Shown piece after piece: positions 16,886 through 25,535 of a stretch of DNA of 50,400 bases. The position numbers were made by a program, and so were the translations under genes. The notes under the pieces were generated by a model that saw only the letters and a program-made list of their open reading frames with translations, did no database searches and was not told where the DNA came from. This DNA comes from PVC group bacterium (GTDB taxonomy: Bacteria > Omnitrophota > Gorgyraeia > B26-G9): the NCBI GenBank assembly GCA_024231215.1, contig JAAEQR010000099.1, forward strand, positions 1 to 50,400, read 5' to 3'. Every line of letters begins with the position of its first letter. Position 1 is the first letter of the stretch.

Positions 16886-17305
16886 TTATTTACAAAACAC
16901 TCTCTCTTGCCATTCTTTAGGAGAAACTTTTCCTTTCATCTTTTGTGCTGGTCCTTTTACTGAATACTGCTCTCTAAATTTACGTTTGACAGAAATGCTT
17001 CCCTCTGTGCCCCCTAAAAGTTCTTTTGCCAAGTCAAAACTAACAGCGCAAACCCCGTCCCCACCACATACAAGACCAATTACTACATTTGTAAATTTAT
17101 CCCTGTGTTTCTGTAGTAACTGTCCTTCTTCTTTTGTAATAGTAAAGCTCCACGGAGCCATGCTCTTGGTCCGGTATTTTAAATATATAAAGGTTGCGTC
17201 ATTAACAATATATCCATCTTCATTTTTTTTAATGGTTAAAAAGCGGGGATCATCTATTAACTTAATAAGCCCCGCACCATAGTAATACTCTTGTTTATCA
17301 ATCAT
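16886..17305 (-). CDS. Small conserved-looking protein of the Z1 operon
   Basis: 139 residues, soluble, no signal peptide. It contains FIYLKYRTKSMAPWSFTITK and VVIGLVCGGDGVCAVSF, alternating strands that look like a compact alpha/beta fold. The tail is basic. I recognise the style from defence clusters but cannot name a family. A PD-(D/E)XK triad is not evident. It lies 28 nt upstream of the Z1 ATPase gene and is divergent from the restriction enzyme gene at 17,542, so it is probably a component or target-recognition partner of the same system. The Shine-Dalgarno is weak. Confidence 0.6.
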   Translation of the reverse strand: MIDKQEYYYGAGLIKLIDDPRFLTIKKNEDGYIVNDATFIYLKYRTKSMAPWSFTITKEEGQLLQKHRDKFTNVVIGLVCGGDGVCAVSFDLAKELLGGTEGSISVKRKFREQYSVKGPAQKMKGKVSPKEWQERVFCK

Positions 17306-17541
17306 ATAACGATTCCATTTTTCTTTTTAAATTTATAGCATTTGTCGTCTCTGACTCTTTAATCTTATCCTCTATATAAATAAAAGTCAACTGTTCTAAG
17401 TTGCCCCTATTAAACCTGCAATTTGCAAGCATACAGAGTTATTCTTATTCATATCGTAATTACTTTTGAAGCCGCCTCTTGTTTTTGGGATCTTGATCAT
17501 TAACTGCATTTGACTTATAATGAGTTCGAAGGGGATCAGCT

Positions 17542-18321
17542 ATGAATAAAGGTGAGCGGAATGAGTTGTTAATAAAAATCAAGTTGCTTCATATGAGAGA
17601 TGTTCAGCGATCTTTATCTGGACCGTTTAGATCTGTAACTAACGTAGGGTTTGATAGAACAGAATATCCTCATTTACCCAGCAACTTTAATCTTGCTACA
17701 TTAACAACATTACAAGATGACAGATTGGCTCACTTATGTCAGAGCCTTGGAATAAGTAAATCACCCACACATTCAAAAAGCGATGTATCTATTAATAACG
17801 CAGGATATTCGGTAAAATCCTTCGCTTCAGCTCCGCCAGCACTTGTAAATCATACAACCAGATCGGGCTTTGAATTTGCTTGCAAACACTCCAACACCAA
17901 CATTGTTGACTTGGATAGACTGGTAGCTCAATATTGGGATTTAAGACAAGCTGGGACTATTGGTGAAGACATAAAAAACAATGCCCCAAATTCTCCTTTT
18001 TCTGCTCATAAAAGCATCCTTGCTCCAGTTCTTCAATACTTTCTTTTTCAGGGCACTGGGAGCAGGCTATCCAATCATCCCGCCAATTATATCCTGGATT
18101 ACACCAACCCTCTGGATCCTGCAACTTGGACAGTTTTAAACAGAAGCTCAGTAATTGACTGCGTCTGGGATCGGCTTATTTTCTCAGTACGCGCAAAGAA
18201 GGGAATGCCTGATAATTATCCTAATAATGCAAACCAATCAAACAATGCAAGCATTGCTATTTGGACACGATATAGCTCTTCTGAATACCGCGGAGCATTG
18301 CATATCCGAGCCTCAAAATAA
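17542..18321 (+). CDS. Predicted type II restriction endonuclease (PD-(D/E)XK type)
   Basis: 259 residues, the only plus-strand gene in the defence block. It begins with KGERNELLIKIKLL, a start typical of small type II enzymes. SKSDVSINNAGYSVKS resembles a D-(x)n-S-x-K catalytic core. The C-terminal half is distinctive (FSAHKSILAPVLQYFLFQGT, WDRLIFSVRAKKGMPDNY, EYRGALHIRASK). It ends 8 nt from the convergent end of the C5 methyltransferase at 18,330, the usual tail-to-tail pairing of a nuclease with its protective enzyme. Recognition sequence unknown. The 235-nt gap before it (17,306-17,541) should hold its promoter. Confidence 0.65.
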   Translation: MNKGERNELLIKIKLLHMRDVQRSLSGPFRSVTNVGFDRTEYPHLPSNFNLATLTTLQDDRLAHLCQSLGISKSPTHSKSDVSINNAGYSVKSFASAPPALVNHTTRSGFEFACKHSNTNIVDLDRLVAQYWDLRQAGTIGEDIKNNAPNSPFSAHKSILAPVLQYFLFQGTGSRLSNHPANYILDYTNPLDPATWTVLNRSSVIDCVWDRLIFSVRAKKGMPDNYPNNANQSNNASIAIWTRYSSSEYRGALHIRASK

Positions 18322-18329
18322 AACACTCT

Positions 18330-19196
18330 TTACACAATTCCTCTTTTTAAAAGCTCTTTCCCTATTTCCCTTACTATTGTAACCGGAACGCTGTTTCCTA
18401 CTTGCTTGAATTGTTTGTCTTCCGGCCCAGCAAGATAGAAATTTCTGGGGAATCCTTGGACCTGCAAACACTCTTTGGGGGTAATATATCTGGGTTTCCC
18501 GTCCACAATGTAGCAATCCCAATTAAACCTGTTATTTATCCCTGAACGACGCCCTCCGATACGTATGGTAAAAGCATGTTTTCTTGCAGTCTTACCCCTC
18601 ATAATAGCACTGAAAGTTTTCTTGATTTTTATTGGCTCAGGAAATTCAAAGTCTATTTGCAAATCTTTGCGTATGCCTACGATAAATAGTCTTCTTCTGA
18701 TTTGAGGTAAACCGTAATCCGTAGCACTAAGCACTTTGTACTTCGTTTTATATCCACATTTTACAAGTCGCTTTTTTATGTACGAAAGCGTTTCGCCTTT
18801 GTTATGTTTTTCTAACCCCTTCACGTTTTCCAAAATAAATACTTTTGGCTTTTTTACATTTAAAATCCTAAACACATTGTAGATCAGCGCTCCCCTGTGA
18901 TCCTTCAATCCTCCGCCTGGACCAATATTACTAAACGATTGACAGGGAAAACCTGCACACAAAAGATCAAACTCCGGAAAAGAGCTTGCACTAATTTTTG
19001 TTATATCTCCTGTTGGATCTATCCCGAAGTTTCTCTTATATGTTTGATTTGCATGCTCATCAATATCTACTGCAGCAACACATTTTCCACCTAAGGATTT
19101 TAAACCATAATGAAATCCGCCTATTCCGGAAAAAAGGTCAATAAACTTAAAGTTATTTTGTTTGTTTTTTTGTTTACGCTTGGATGAGGCAATCAT
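18330..19196 (-). CDS. C5-cytosine DNA methyltransferase, short form
   Basis: 288 residues, small for the Dcm family. The ordered motifs are I FIDLFSGIGGFHYGL, IV GFPCQSFS (catalytic Cys), VI ENVKGL, VIII QIRRRLFIVG, IX TPKECLQVQGFP and X QVGNSVPVTI. It transfers methyl from S-adenosylmethionine to C5 of cytosine. The target recognition region between VIII and IX is short (about 60 residues), and the 16 Lys/Arg-rich N-terminal residues are probably disordered. It sits in a row with the 213-residue nuclease candidate (16-nt gap) and convergent with the restriction enzyme gene at 17,542, so either could be its cognate nuclease. Confidence 0.93.
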   Translation of the reverse strand: MIASSKRKQKNKQNNFKFIDLFSGIGGFHYGLKSLGGKCVAAVDIDEHANQTYKRNFGIDPTGDITKISASSFPEFDLLCAGFPCQSFSNIGPGGGLKDHRGALIYNVFRILNVKKPKVFILENVKGLEKHNKGETLSYIKKRLVKCGYKTKYKVLSATDYGLPQIRRRLFIVGIRKDLQIDFEFPEPIKIKKTFSAIMRGKTARKHAFTIRIGGRRSGINNRFNWDCYIVDGKPRYITPKECLQVQGFPRNFYLAGPEDKQFKQVGNSVPVTIVREIGKELLKRGIV

Positions 19197-19211
19197 ATTG
19201 TAAATCCTTTT

Positions 19212-19853
19212 CTAAGCTCCATTAACTCTCTTAAGAAGTTCTTCCCTTTCTCGTTCGCCATAAAGAAAAAAATCTCCGCATTGTTTGCTCCCCTTGAACT
19301 GAACGGGTAAATCTATATAGTAAAGGTCTCCCAGTTTTTCATGTCTATGGTGCTTTTTTGTTCTCCCCATATACGCTCTTCTTGTATCTGTAAATAAATT
19401 GACGGCAAAAAACCTTCCATTCTTTTCAACTATTAAATCAATCCCGTTCTCAATGTCTAGCTTTTCATTATACAAAACCACAGCAAAAAGGTTCCCTTCC
19501 TTCAAAAGCAAACAGAAGTGAATATCTCTTACCAGGGAAGGATATGTTCTGAACACTCTTGCCTTAAGACCTTCCTTCTGTTCTGATGTCAATCCTGCAG
19601 AATCAAACCATCTGGAATTTTCGGCAAGATAATGTTCCCAAAAATCATCTTGTGAAGGCATATTCCCCTTTTGTATCAGAAAAGAATAAAAAGAAATAAC
19701 AAACATAGGAAACTTCATCCCCCACTCAACATCATTCCTTCTCACCTGGATAAATGTAAGCGTATAATTAGATATTTGGTCTTCGATTTCCATTGAGGTA
19801 AGCTTGATTAAATCTAGCTTATTGGGATATGCTTCTGATAGAAACTTATTCAT
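19212..19853 (-). CDS. Probable restriction nuclease or accessory protein
   Basis: 213 residues. The C-terminal half contains ENGIDLIVEKNGRFFAVNLF, then TDTRRAYMGRTKKHHRHEK, a D-(hydrophobic)-x(n)-hydrophobic core like that of PD-(D/E)XK nucleases, but Asn stands where the catalytic Lys is expected (AVNL). The basic Lys/Arg/His run just after it could supply the missing residue. It lies between two C5 methyltransferase genes on the same strand, 58 nt and 16 nt from them, which supports a restriction role. Alternatives are an inactive recognition subunit or a methyltransferase-associated protein. Function is not proven. Confidence 0.55.
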   Translation of the reverse strand: MNKFLSEAYPNKLDLIKLTSMEIEDQISNYTLTFIQVRRNDVEWGMKFPMFVISFYSFLIQKGNMPSQDDFWEHYLAENSRWFDSAGLTSEQKEGLKARVFRTYPSLVRDIHFCLLLKEGNLFAVVLYNEKLDIENGIDLIVEKNGRFFAVNLFTDTRRAYMGRTKKHHRHEKLGDLYYIDLPVQFKGSKQCGDFFLYGEREREELLKRVNGA

Positions 19854-19911
19854 TACTTTAGTATACTGTCAAAGCAAATGCAATGTCAAGAACCTCAGGC
19901 AGGTCCTATTT

Positions 19912-20964
19912 TCAACAACTAAATTCCAACTGAGATTCGACTGTTTTCTTAAATAATTTCGGTTGCAACAATTCTTGTATTATATTTTTTGATATTGCCT
20001 TAATTGCGGAAACAGTTACAGCGTTACCTAATTGCCTATACCTGTGAACATTTGCCACGCATTCCGTAAAGTGATCCGGAAATCCTTGCAAGCGCTCCCA
20101 TTCCACGGGAGTCATTCTGCGAACGCCATTTTTGTTTACTTTTCCTTTTATATGAGTAACGGGGGTAAAGTCTTTTAATCTTTTATCGATAACTAAGTTG
20201 CGCTCTCTTCCCATGCCTCCCACTACTACAGCATTTGCAATCTCGTCATATCTTTTGATTTCATAGCCGAATCCGTTCCCCTTTTTTTCATGCCTTTCCC
20301 TGTGTCTTTTAAGCCCTGCAAGGTATACATCCGAAATATAATACTTCACACTCACAGCTTTCTCTTCCAAAATATCCTTTATGGTCTTTGTGCTGTCCGT
20401 GGGTTGGGGAAAACTAAACCCTCCTCCTCCATTTTTAAATCCTACAATATAAACTCTTTCCCTGTTTTGAGGAACTCCAAAATCGCGCGAGTTAAGAATT
20501 GCCATTTGAGTTGAGACATAGCCCAAATCTTTTTTAAGCACATTCATTATAGTGTCCAATGTCTTGCCACTTCTATGATTCCGCAATCCTTTAACATTTT
20601 CAAGTAAGAACGCATCTGGCTTCTTTTCTTTTATAACCCGCGCAACATCAAAGAAGAGAGTTCCTCTTGTATCTTCAAACCCTCCTCTTTTCCCCGCGAT
20701 TGAAAATGCTTGGCAAGGAAACCCCGCCAATAAAACATTGAAGTCATCTATTTCAGATTTTTCGTCTGTTTTTGTTATATCGTTTTCAGGGTCGTGAGAA
20801 TCATTCGGGAAATTCTTCCTGTAAGTTTTACAGGAGTGCTGATTTATTTCGCTTGTAAAAACACATTCTGTTTCTATTCCTAATTCTTCTGCTGCTCCTT
20901 CAAAACCAAGCCTAATTCCACCAATCCCTGCAAAGAGATCTATGAACTTTAAATTTTCTATCAT
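19912..20964 (-). CDS. dcm: C5-cytosine DNA methyltransferase (Dcm family)
   Basis: 350 residues, standard length. Motifs: I FIDLFAGIGGIRLGFEG, IV GFPCQAFSIAG (catalytic Cys), VI LLENVKGLRNH, VIII VPQNRERVYIVGF, IX TPVEWERLQGFP and X RQLGNAVTVSAI. A target-recognition region of about 80 residues includes RHEKKGNGFGYEI and NAVVVGGMGRERN, a form seen in many single-target methyltransferases. It overlaps vsr by 4 nt (ATGA), the classic vsr-dcm coupling by which T:G mismatches from deaminated 5-methylcytosine are repaired. The gene symbol is used in the family sense; the recognition site is unknown. Confidence 0.94.
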   Translation of the reverse strand: MIENLKFIDLFAGIGGIRLGFEGAAEELGIETECVFTSEINQHSCKTYRKNFPNDSHDPENDITKTDEKSEIDDFNVLLAGFPCQAFSIAGKRGGFEDTRGTLFFDVARVIKEKKPDAFLLENVKGLRNHRSGKTLDTIMNVLKKDLGYVSTQMAILNSRDFGVPQNRERVYIVGFKNGGGGFSFPQPTDSTKTIKDILEEKAVSVKYYISDVYLAGLKRHRERHEKKGNGFGYEIKRYDEIANAVVVGGMGRERNLVIDKRLKDFTPVTHIKGKVNKNGVRRMTPVEWERLQGFPDHFTECVANVHRYRQLGNAVTVSAIKAISKNIIQELLQPKLFKKTVESQLEFSC

Positions 20965-21398
20965 ATCTGTCGCCTCTCCTGTATTGCTTTGCTTATTTTT
21001 TTAACGCAATTTGTTGTATCCTTTTTTATTGCGTTGTCCCAGAATCTCAGGACTTCCCATCCTTGCTTTTTCAGCTCTCGAGAAACTTCCTTGTCTCTTT
21101 CGATGTTACGCTCTATCTTAGATATCCAAAATTTCTTTCTTACTTTGAAAACATCCTTTGCTTTTTCTCCCCATCCGCGTCCATGCCAAAAGGACGAATC
21201 ACAGAAAACAGCAATTTTATATTTTTTCCAACTGAAATCAGGTTTCCCAAATATAGTTTTTGAGTGTTTTCTGTAACCTCTCAGGCCTGAAAGCCAAAAA
21301 GCCGAGCTCATTATTTTCTCGATCTCTGATCCTTTGGACTTAATCCTGGACATATTGAAAGAAACTGCAGATTTTGATCGCCTCAAGTCAAACTCCAT
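20961..21398 (-). CDS. vsr: Very short patch repair endonuclease Vsr
   Basis: 145 residues. It carries the family marks NMSRIKSKGSEIE, KPDFSWKKYKIAVFCDSSFW and HGRGW, plus ERDKEVSRELKKQGWEVLRF. Vsr nicks DNA 5' of a T:G mismatch that arises when 5-methylcytosine deaminates, so it protects the host from mutations caused by its own methyltransferase. The catalytic Asp of the KPDF/FCD region is present. It overlaps the downstream methyltransferase by 4 nt. A TATAAT box ends 8 nt before the ATG, so the transcript would be almost leaderless. Confidence 0.93.
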   Translation of the reverse strand: MEFDLRRSKSAVSFNMSRIKSKGSEIEKIMSSAFWLSGLRGYRKHSKTIFGKPDFSWKKYKIAVFCDSSFWHGRGWGEKAKDVFKVRKKFWISKIERNIERDKEVSRELKKQGWEVLRFWDNAIKKDTTNCVKKISKAIQERRQI

Positions 21399-21401
21399 TT
21401 T

Positions 21402-21420
21402 GTATTATTATACCACAAAA
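21402..21420 (-). promoter_or_regulatory. Extended -10 promoter of vsr-dcm, 19-mer shared with 23.86 kb
   Basis: On the minus strand the 19-mer TTTTGTGGTATAATAATAC contains an extended -10 (TGGTATAAT). The same 19-mer occurs on the plus strand at 23,852-23,870. Transcription should begin within 1-2 nt of the vsr ATG, making it effectively leaderless. Confidence 0.55.
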
Positions 21421-21534
21421 CAAAATCCACCGAAATTCTTTATTGAGTAATGTAGATTTTTCTAGATCGTAGAACTCAAAACTCTCCGTCTTTATCTTGC
21501 AACACTTTGGTTTACAATAAGTTGCAAGATGTTC

Positions 21535-21551
21535 TACACAGGAATCATGCA
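21535..21551 (+). repeat. Arm-site-like sequence beside the integrase gene
   Basis: TACACAGGAATCATGCA differs from the site at 41,482 (TACACAGGAATTACGCA) at only a few positions. It lies 34 nt past the integrase stop codon, where a recombinase or excisionase binding site would be plausible. Confidence 0.35.
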
Positions 21552-21584
21552 GAAACAAGACACTTTTCAATATTTCCCCCTATT

Positions 21585-22670
21585 TTAACTGGTTGTTTCA
21601 TCTGCGCCATATTTAAAATCCTTAAATTCTTTCCTAAGAAAATCCGGACTCATGTGCCGATATCTTCTTGTCATGCTATCGCTCTTATGGCCTAGAACCC
21701 CTTGTATAACTTCCGCAGCAATCCTTTTCTCTGTAGCAATAGATGTAAAGCTGTGCCTAAGAGAGTGTACATGAACTTCTTTCAACCCTGCTTTTTTACA
21801 ACATGTCTTCAAACGATCCAGAACCTTTCTGTCTTGTAATAATTTCCCGTTTGTATTTTTAAACAGCAACTCTCCTTCAGTCCTCAATTGTTGCCTTATA
21901 ATACCCCTTATTTCATCAGGAACGGGAACATATCTTTGTTGTTTTGTTTTAGGAGTCCAACGAATTCCTTCAATTACTTTTTCTCTTATAACTATAAGTC
22001 CTCTGGCTAAATTAACATCTCTTTTTGTTAAATGAATAGCCTCATTAACTCTCATCCCTGTATATACTATAGCTGCAATAAGTTCATAATACGGAACCTT
22101 GTATCCCTTGCCCTTCATATACTCAAGAAGTATCTTTGTCTCCCTTTCATCTAAATGTTCTACCTGAGGATCAGTCATCTTCTTAGTTGGTATTTTACTA
22201 ACTGGATTTTTAATCGCCCACTCATGATCCAGACAATACTTGCAGAGATTTGAAATAATCATTCTTTCTATATTCCAAGTTTTATTCGATATTAATTCAT
22301 TCCGGCCAGAAAGAAAGCCCCAAACTGTTTCTGTTGTAATCTCTGAGATATTCCTTACCAACTTTTCCCTCAGGAATCCCTGAAATCGTCTTATAACAAC
22401 ATTGTATCGCGCTCTAGACTTTTTGGTGGTCAAGGTCGTACTAAATTTATCTCTCAAATATTTTTCTATCACCAAATCAGTACCAGCATGTGGATTATAT
22501 CCTTCAATCCTCTTAATAGCACGTTGTTTATCATAGTCTCTAGCAACCCTTTCTGCTTCTAATTTTGAATGCGACAAAAATATACTCTTTGTTTTTCCTG
22601 CCTCTGTAGGGCGAATATACCATCCCTTGCATCCAGGCAGTTGAACCATCTTTAATTTTCTTTTTCTCAT
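21585..22670 (-). CDS. int: Tyrosine recombinase (island integrase)
   Basis: 361 residues with a basic N-terminal arm-binding part (about 1-60), a SAM-like core-binding domain (about 65-165) and the catalytic domain. The active-site residues are Arg in YTGMRVNEAI, Lys in TPKTKQQRYVPV, His and Arg in HSLRHSFTS, His in GVLGHKS and the nucleophile Tyr in TRRYRHM. All are present, so the enzyme should be active. It should catalyse integration at, and excision from, the tRNA-Ser 3' end. It is coupled to the excisionase-like gene by a 4-nt overlap (ATGA). GGAG lies 9 nt before the ATG. It lies far from both island ends, unlike most tRNA islands. Confidence 0.93.
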   Translation of the reverse strand: MRKRKLKMVQLPGCKGWYIRPTEAGKTKSIFLSHSKLEAERVARDYDKQRAIKRIEGYNPHAGTDLVIEKYLRDKFSTTLTTKKSRARYNVVIRRFQGFLREKLVRNISEITTETVWGFLSGRNELISNKTWNIERMIISNLCKYCLDHEWAIKNPVSKIPTKKMTDPQVEHLDERETKILLEYMKGKGYKVPYYELIAAIVYTGMRVNEAIHLTKRDVNLARGLIVIREKVIEGIRWTPKTKQQRYVPVPDEIRGIIRQQLRTEGELLFKNTNGKLLQDRKVLDRLKTCCKKAGLKEVHVHSLRHSFTSIATEKRIAAEVIQGVLGHKSDSMTRRYRHMSPDFLRKEFKDFKYGADETTS

Positions 22671-22849
22671 AATAATGTTCTCCTTTCGTTATTGTTAATC
22701 TCAAATCTTTTTCGTACTGATGCAAGGTCAAATCTAAGCTCCCTTCCTATTCTGAAAAAGGGAATAATCCCCTGCGATGTCATTTTGTAAAGCTTGTTCT
22801 TCTTTATTTGAAAAAGCTCACATAATTCATCAGGTTTTAAATATTTCAT
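22667..22849 (-). CDS. Excisionase-like HTH protein
   Basis: 60 residues forming one MerR/excisionase-type winged HTH: LKPDELCELFQIKKNKLYKM, then GIIPFFRIGRELRFD. It overlaps the integrase gene by 4 nt, the typical xis-int pairing, and begins after GGAGGTGAAC. It should bind near the att sites and bend DNA to favour excision, or repress the int promoter. A weak 5-bp hairpin with a U-run (AATGAGGATCATTTTTT) lies just before its Shine-Dalgarno. The recombination-direction role is inferred from context. Confidence 0.8.
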   Translation of the reverse strand: MKYLKPDELCELFQIKKNKLYKMTSQGIIPFFRIGRELRFDLASVRKRFEINNNERRTLL

Positions 22850-23043
22850 TGTTCACCTCCTTTTTTTATGTAAAAAATGATCCTCATTAGACAAAATAAG
22901 TCACAATCACATGAGATCATTCTCTTGCAAATTAAACAAAGTAGCCTAATTTATTTATGTGTATTATTCCTTCTGATACAGACTTCGTGTGGATCTGCTG
23001 GGGCAGCAAAACTCATATCACCACCCACAGCAGAAAAGGAAGG

Positions 23044-23724
23044 TTATTGTTTCAGTAGTTCTATTTCTAATTCAATACGTTTCTTAAGTATTTCTAATTT
23101 TTTAATATTAAGACCAAACCCTAGCACAAGCAAGCCATTTCTCTTTGCGCCATCATTTGTAAAAAACACTTGATCAATATTTTTTAAACTTGCGTGTTTT
23201 TTATCTTTACCTCGAGGAAAAGATTTTTCCGCTATAGCTTTTATATAGTCAAAAGATACGTTTAGATTTTTTGCAACTTTTTCCAAAAACTTCTTTTCAG
23301 CAAGATATTTTGATTTACCCAAATCTTCTATCCGTTTCAACTCCATGCTTGATATCCCCAATTTGTCTGCCATAGACTTAAGGCTATACTCTTTCCAATC
23401 CGTCTTCCCCAGCTTAATCCGTGTAGCATGGATAACACTTCCTATCTGGCTCTTATAGATAACCGGTTCTGCAGATTGATCCTCCCACATTAACTTTTCC
23501 GAAACTATATGTTCAATTGAAACCCCTAGAGCAGTTGAAAGGTTATTAAGCATTTCAGCGTTAGGCTCAATCTTCCCTGATTCAATTTTCTTTAGTTCCC
23601 CTACTTTAACATTTAAAACTTTAGCAAATTCTTTTTCCGAACAACTCTTATCATTTAAATATTTCAACCGCAACAATCTTATTCTCCTAATTCGTTCAAA
23701 CCTTGGTTCATTATATTCACTCAT
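23044..23724 (-). CDS. Tandem XRE-type HTH regulator
   Basis: 226 residues with two Cro/CI-type HTH domains: residues about 15-75 (KSCSEKEFAKVLNVKVGEL, KIESGKIEPNAEML) and about 95-165 (SLKSMADKLGISSMELKRIE). A C-terminal coiled-coil end (LEILKKRIELEIELLKQ) suits dimerisation. It is divergent from the replication-type ATPase at 23,923, in the position of the lysogeny or transfer repressor of integrative elements. It probably controls the intervening promoters, including the TTTTGTGGTATAATAATAC sequence, but no operator palindrome is obvious. Between it and the excisionase gene (22,850-23,043) I see no gene. Confidence 0.82.
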   Translation of the reverse strand: MSEYNEPRFERIRRIRLLRLKYLNDKSCSEKEFAKVLNVKVGELKKIESGKIEPNAEMLNNLSTALGVSIEHIVSEKLMWEDQSAEPVIYKSQIGSVIHATRIKLGKTDWKEYSLKSMADKLGISSMELKRIEDLGKSKYLAEKKFLEKVAKNLNVSFDYIKAIAEKSFPRGKDKKHASLKNIDQVFFTNDGAKRNGLLVLGFGLNIKKLEILKKRIELEIELLKQ

Positions 23725-23851
23725 TACTCCTCCTTTGTTTGTTACAGGGAAACTATTTGCTTCCCCACTCTAATTATATTATATCACACTTTTGAAGATA
23801 ATTCAAGTAAAATTTTAGTTATTTTTTAAAATAATTACGAAATAATAACGT

Positions 23852-23899
23852 TTTTGTGGTATAATAATACTAAGAGCGGAAAATGGTTCCGCATTTTTT
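23852..23899 (+). promoter_or_regulatory. Extended -10 promoter and 5' hairpin of the ATPase gene
   Basis: TGGTATAAT (23,857-23,865) is an extended -10 inside the 19-mer also found before vsr. GCGGAA (23,876-23,881) and TTCCGC (23,887-23,892) form a stem followed by six T. The U-run ends 23 nt before the ATG at 23,923. The hairpin begins only about 4 nt after the predicted transcription start, so it may be a 5' stabilising element rather than a terminator. Confidence 0.55.
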
Positions 23900-23922
23900 A
23901 ATTGAAGAAATAAGGAGAAATA

Positions 23923-25506
23923 ATGAAAAGTAATTTAGAAATTAATGTCATTTCGCCCAGTGGACAAATTGCTCCCCTAGAAACAACAAGCGACATCAAA
24001 AACAGCTACACAGTAGAACCTTTAATACCCTCAACTAATGTCAACCCTCTTGCAAATGTTGTATGGGAAGATATACGCCCGATTCATCCCATGTTAGACT
24101 TTACTGACACCAAGGCATATGTGGGAGTCAATCTGGATTTTAATCGCCCCCCTCTGATTGAATCTGTTCCTCATATTATAGGCTCAGATGGCACAATTTG
24201 CGCTGCCAACGACATTGTAACTTTATCCGATAAAGGCCTGCGATTATCGCGAATAATGCCCTCTGCTCCTCGCAGGTGGAAAAAAACTCTGCTGAAAGAA
24301 TACATAGAACATTCTCATTCCGTAAATGTCAGAGATGTATTTGAAAATGTCCGAAAATATTTTCAGAAATATGTTTATTTTACAGATCAAGCAACATATT
24401 CCTTTATAACCTTATGGGTCATTGGAACTTATTTACATCCTATTTTTGATGCGTTTCCACTAGTTCTTCTTTGTGGCCCAAAAGGCTCGGGAAAATCCAG
24501 AACCCTCCTTTTAACATCATTGTTGGCGTTCAATGCCAGGTTACAAGGAGACCCAACCGCAGCAACGGTTTTTAGAATTATCGAGCAGGAACGCCCAACG
24601 CTTATTTTTGATGAGATGGAATGGTTATCTCAAAAAACTATGAACCCTAATTTATCAGCTATTTTTAAATTCGGTTATAAAAAAGGCTGCCGAGTACCTC
24701 GTTGTGCTTTCGATTCAAAAAGAAATCCTTACGTAGTTGAATTTGACACCTATTGCCCTAAAATGTTTGCTAACATCCATGGGCTTGAAGACGTATTAGG
24801 AGATAGAACTATCACTTTTTATCAGCGCAGAAAAACAGATGCTCAGGACATTGAAACCCTTGACCCCTCTGAAAAAGATCCAGAATGGGCTGAGTTAAGA
24901 CATTCTCTATATATCTTTATGCTTACTTGTTGGCGAGAAGTTAAGCGATTAATCCCGAGAGACGAGCCTCAATTAAAAAACAGGGATTTTGAGCTTTTCT
25001 CGGGCATTATTGCTTTAGCAAGTTTCTTTGAAAAACATGCTCTGATTAAAGGGCTATACGATGAGATCGTTTCTCTTGCGGTACAAAAAGCTGCGGAAAA
25101 AAAAGAAAGTGACAAAGAAATGAACCATGAAAGCATCTTAATTCAAGCTTTATTATCTCTAGTCACACAAGACGACTGGTATACCATTCCTACTATTATA
25201 AATACGTTGCATAAATTTTTTCACAACACACCAGAGTGGATTAATGATCTCTGGACAGGAAGATCCTTAGCTCGAATTGGAATAGGAAAACCCGGGGGAG
25301 CAAAAAAAAGAAGATGGACTACTGATGACTACAGCAAGGGTAAATATTTAACATGCTACTTTATCACTAAACAGGAGGTTGAAATACTCGCACAACAATA
25401 TGGAGTTACACCTGAACCTCTCTTTGAACAGAATTCTAGTGAAGCTACAGCTGACTCTTCCCCTGAATATAATCCCTTCTTAGACACATATACTGAAGAA
25501 AATTAA
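23923..25506 (+). CDS. Replication-type P-loop ATPase of the island (DUF3631-like)
   Basis: 527 residues. The core has Walker A CGPKGSGKSRTLLL and Walker B RPTLIFDEMEWL, preceded by WVIGTYLHPIFDAFPLVLL and followed by FDTYCPKMFANIHGLEDVLG and DRTITFYQRRK. This layout resembles DUF3631/DUF927-type helicase-like proteins that serve in plasmid or integrative element replication. The N-terminal 120 residues and the C-terminal 130 residues are not recognised; the tail is Ser/Glu-rich. AAGGAG precedes the ATG. The role is inferred: it may unwind or prime the excised circle. It is the only large plus-strand gene in the main element apart from the restriction enzyme, and it is followed by a strong terminator. 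Confidence 0.7.
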   Translation: MKSNLEINVISPSGQIAPLETTSDIKNSYTVEPLIPSTNVNPLANVVWEDIRPIHPMLDFTDTKAYVGVNLDFNRPPLIESVPHIIGSDGTICAANDIVTLSDKGLRLSRIMPSAPRRWKKTLLKEYIEHSHSVNVRDVFENVRKYFQKYVYFTDQATYSFITLWVIGTYLHPIFDAFPLVLLCGPKGSGKSRTLLLTSLLAFNARLQGDPTAATVFRIIEQERPTLIFDEMEWLSQKTMNPNLSAIFKFGYKKGCRVPRCAFDSKRNPYVVEFDTYCPKMFANIHGLEDVLGDRTITFYQRRKTDAQDIETLDPSEKDPEWAELRHSLYIFMLTCWREVKRLIPRDEPQLKNRDFELFSGIIALASFFEKHALIKGLYDEIVSLAVQKAAEKKESDKEMNHESILIQALLSLVTQDDWYTIPTIINTLHKFFHNTPEWINDLWTGRSLARIGIGKPGGAKKRRWTTDDYSKGKYLTCYFITKQEVEILAQQYGVTPEPLFEQNSSEATADSSPEYNPFLDTYTEEN

Positions 25507-25535
25507 CAGTTTGAACAACTTGAACATGTTTTTTG

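Noticed and set aside
22877..23173. Plus-strand 98-codon frame with a Cys after a hydrophobic stretch (lipoprotein)
   Set aside because: No Shine-Dalgarno, and its second half is antisense to the XRE regulator gene.
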